Assembly (NCBI GenBank): GCA_947644185.1
Contig: CANRZC010000015.1
Span: forward strand, 1-16,665
Source of the DNA: an uncultured Acetatifactor sp.
GTDB lineage: Bacteria > Bacillota > Clostridia > Lachnospirales > Lachnospiraceae
Length of the DNA: 16,665 nt
Reading direction: 5' to 3'
Shown piece by piece: positions 15,447-16,665 of the stretch (positions are counted from its first letter, which is position 1; every line of letters starts with the position of its first letter). A model generated the notes under the pieces. The model ran no database searches and was not told where the DNA came from. It saw only the letters and a program-made list of their open reading frames with translations. A program made the translations under genes and the position numbers.

Positions 15447-16175
15447 TTATATCTGGGAGAACACTTCCCCGATAGGCGCCTGTATCAGCAGATCCGCATA
15501 GGAATCTCTGGGGGTGGGCGCCTTATTGATAACTACAAGCTTATCGCCCTTGAAATAATCGATGAGCCCGGCTGCCGGATATACGGCCAGGGATGTCCCC
15601 CCAATGATCAGCACCTCCGCGTCATGAATATAGCGCATGGCATCAGCCATGGTTTTGGAGTCCAGTCCCTCTTCATACAGCACCACATCCGGCTTTACAC
15701 GGCCGCCACATGTCTGGCATTTGGGCACATCTGTGCTGTCCAGGATATATTGCACATCATAAAATTGGCCACATTTTTCACAGTAATTGCGCAGCACAGA
15801 CCCGTGGAGCTCCAGCACAGTTTTGCTCCCTGCGGCCTGGTGGAGTCCGTCGATATTCTGGGTGATGACAGCCTTCAGCTTTCCCTGGGCCTCTAATTCA
15901 GCCAGCTTTTTGTGTGCCCCATTGGGCTTTGCATCCAGAAAGAGCATCTTGTTGCGATAGAAACGGAAGAATTCCTCTGGATTACGCTGGTAGAAGGTGT
16001 GGCTTAAGATGGTCTCTGGCGGGTAGTCGTACTGCTGGTGATAGAGTCCGTCCACACTGCGGAAATCCGGGATGCCGCTCTCCGTGGACACTCCCGCACC
16101 GCCGAAGAATACGATATTGCTGTACTTTTCTACAATTGCTTTTAGCTCGTTGATTGCTTCGCTTAAATTTTCCAT
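15447..16175 (-). CDS. cobB: NAD-dependent protein deacetylase, SIR2 family
   Basis: A complete 242-residue sirtuin that removes acetyl (possibly other acyl) groups from lysines using NAD+, giving nicotinamide and O-acetyl-ADP-ribose. NAD-binding GAGVSTESGIPDFRS (26-40), TQNID (105-109), catalytic His124 in ELHGS, the zinc-binding cysteines 132, 135, 153 and 156, GGTSLAVYP (192-200) and INKAPTP (216-222) are all present. The region FYQRNPEEFFRFYRNKM (61-77) resembles the Thermotoga-type (class U) sirtuins and lacks the Tyr-x-x-Arg pair of desuccinylases, so deacetylation is the likelier activity. An AGGA 8 bases before ATG supports the start. It faces the plus-strand operon convergently with 53 bases between stops, in which I see no convincing hairpin. 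The upstream PD-(D/E)XK gene is in the same direction with a 77-base gap. Confidence 0.95.
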   Translation of the reverse strand: MENLSEAINELKAIVEKYSNIVFFGGAGVSTESGIPDFRSVDGLYHQQYDYPPETILSHTFYQRNPEEFFRFYRNKMLFLDAKPNGAHKKLAELEAQGKLKAVITQNIDGLHQAAGSKTVLELHGSVLRNYCEKCGQFYDVQYILDSTDVPKCQTCGGRVKPDVVLYEEGLDSKTMADAMRYIHDAEVLIIGGTSLAVYPAAGLIDYFKGDKLVVINKAPTPRDSYADLLIQAPIGEVFSQI

Positions 16176-16252
16176 AGCTGTTTTCCTTTCTATAATGGTT
16201 ATTTGTCACACTTTCTGTTCCTCTGTTTCCGATGGCACATACAACAGAAAAA

Positions 16253-16665
16253 TCATCCTATCAGCACTTTCTTTCCCTGAAACGCAAAACCGTACTTCCT
16301 TATTCGCTCTGCCGGAATTCCTTTTGCCTCAAGCAGAGCGCTGTAATGCATGTTTTCAATCTGAGATAATGCTGCCTTTACCGTATCCTTCAGGGTATGC
16401 TCATTGTTCTCCGGGTCGAACACCTTGAACTCTATCACAATGGCATCACTTTCATCCGCTTTGTCCCCGCAGGGCTCCAGCATCACATCATACCGGCCAA
16501 ATCCGCTCTCTCGGTTGGAGGTAACCACATATCGGTCTTTCAGATCCACCAGAAGTCCAAGCACAAAACCATGGTAAAAACGCTCAGGCTCAGACTTTTC
16601 AGAGGGATGGTTTCCAGGATTTCCTCCAACTTATGAAATGCCGTTTCGGTATTCACAGATATAGT
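16253..16665 (-). pseudogene. DUF1703/PD-(D/E)XK nuclease-like gene, 3' end, apparently frameshifted
   Basis: This is the C-terminal part of a gene continuing past the right edge. The frame ending at 16253 reads, upstream of its GTG at 16564, through SEKSEPERFYHGFV, clearly still family sequence, and includes the nuclease-like motif residues Asp26 (GRYDVM) and Glu45-Phe-Lys47 (IEFKVF), numbered from that GTG. It ends in KYGFAFQGKKVLIG, typical for AAA-ATPase-like proteins with a PD-(D/E)XK_9 tail, abundant in Clostridia and often called transposase-associated or of unknown function. Upstream of about 16603 this frame degenerates and hits TAA at 16631-16633, while the neighbouring frame reads NTETAFHKLEEILETIP to the edge, also family-like. 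Joining them needs one extra base near 16603-16605, so the gene is probably inactivated, or the assembly has a one-base error. The intact N-terminal ATPase part is not in the window. Confidence 0.7.

Noticed and set aside
15452..15473. Small inverted repeat GGGA...TCCC near the sirtuin 3' end
   Set aside because: Only four base pairs and inside coding sequence; likely chance.
15396..15896. 166-residue plus-strand open frame after the phosphoesterase
   Set aside because: It is antisense to the sirtuin, whose motifs and ribosome binding site are unambiguous.
16176..16252. Promoter for the sirtuin in the 77-base gap
   Set aside because: A -10-like CATTAT exists on the minus strand but no acceptable -35 lies at the right distance, so I did not call it.

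Overview
The window looks like the chromosome of a Gram-positive anaerobe of the class Clostridia, most likely a Lachnospiraceae-type gut bacterium. Pointers are the moderate GC content, strong AGGAGG-type ribosome binding sites, a Cache/AraC sensor-regulator, a DUF975-CmpB membrane protein and a PD-(D/E)XK gene of a type common in that family. The organism call is inference. Coding density is very high and no gene-free stretch exceeds 300 bases. I see no rRNA, tRNA, CRISPR array, insertion sequence or phage gene.

Layout: (1) 3-1574 is the 3' part of a membrane-bound AraC-family regulator whose N-terminus lies outside the window. (2) 1673-12357 holds five co-directional genes: a MoxR-type AAA+ ATPase, a DUF5682 protein, a VWA-domain protein, a SWIM zinc-finger protein and a 1219-residue DUF4132 protein. 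Together they match the uncharacterised Escherichia coli set yehL, yehM, yehP, yehQ and yehI, here with yehI last. (3) 12368-15393 continues the same transcription unit with a DUF975-CmpB multi-pass membrane protein and a membrane-anchored metallophosphoesterase. (4) On the minus strand are a sirtuin (15447-16175) and, running off the right edge, the end of a DUF1703/PD-(D/E)XK gene that appears frameshifted near 16603.

The five-gene block is the main item of interest. A MoxR ATPase paired with a VWA protein usually forms a chaperone-like remodelling pair that acts on a third partner. Here the candidate partners are a DUF5682 protein that carries TraB/TIKI/EreA-like motifs near its N-terminus, a protein with two SWIM zinc-binding motifs, and a giant DUF4132 protein with a HEAT-like middle. 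No biochemical function is established for the set as far as I know. A predicted promoter precedes yehL. A hairpin followed by a second, stronger-looking promoter lies between yehP and yehQ, so the operon may be expressed as two modules (yehLMP and yehQ-I-membrane-phosphoesterase). The two promoter regions share a 13-base element with one mismatch.
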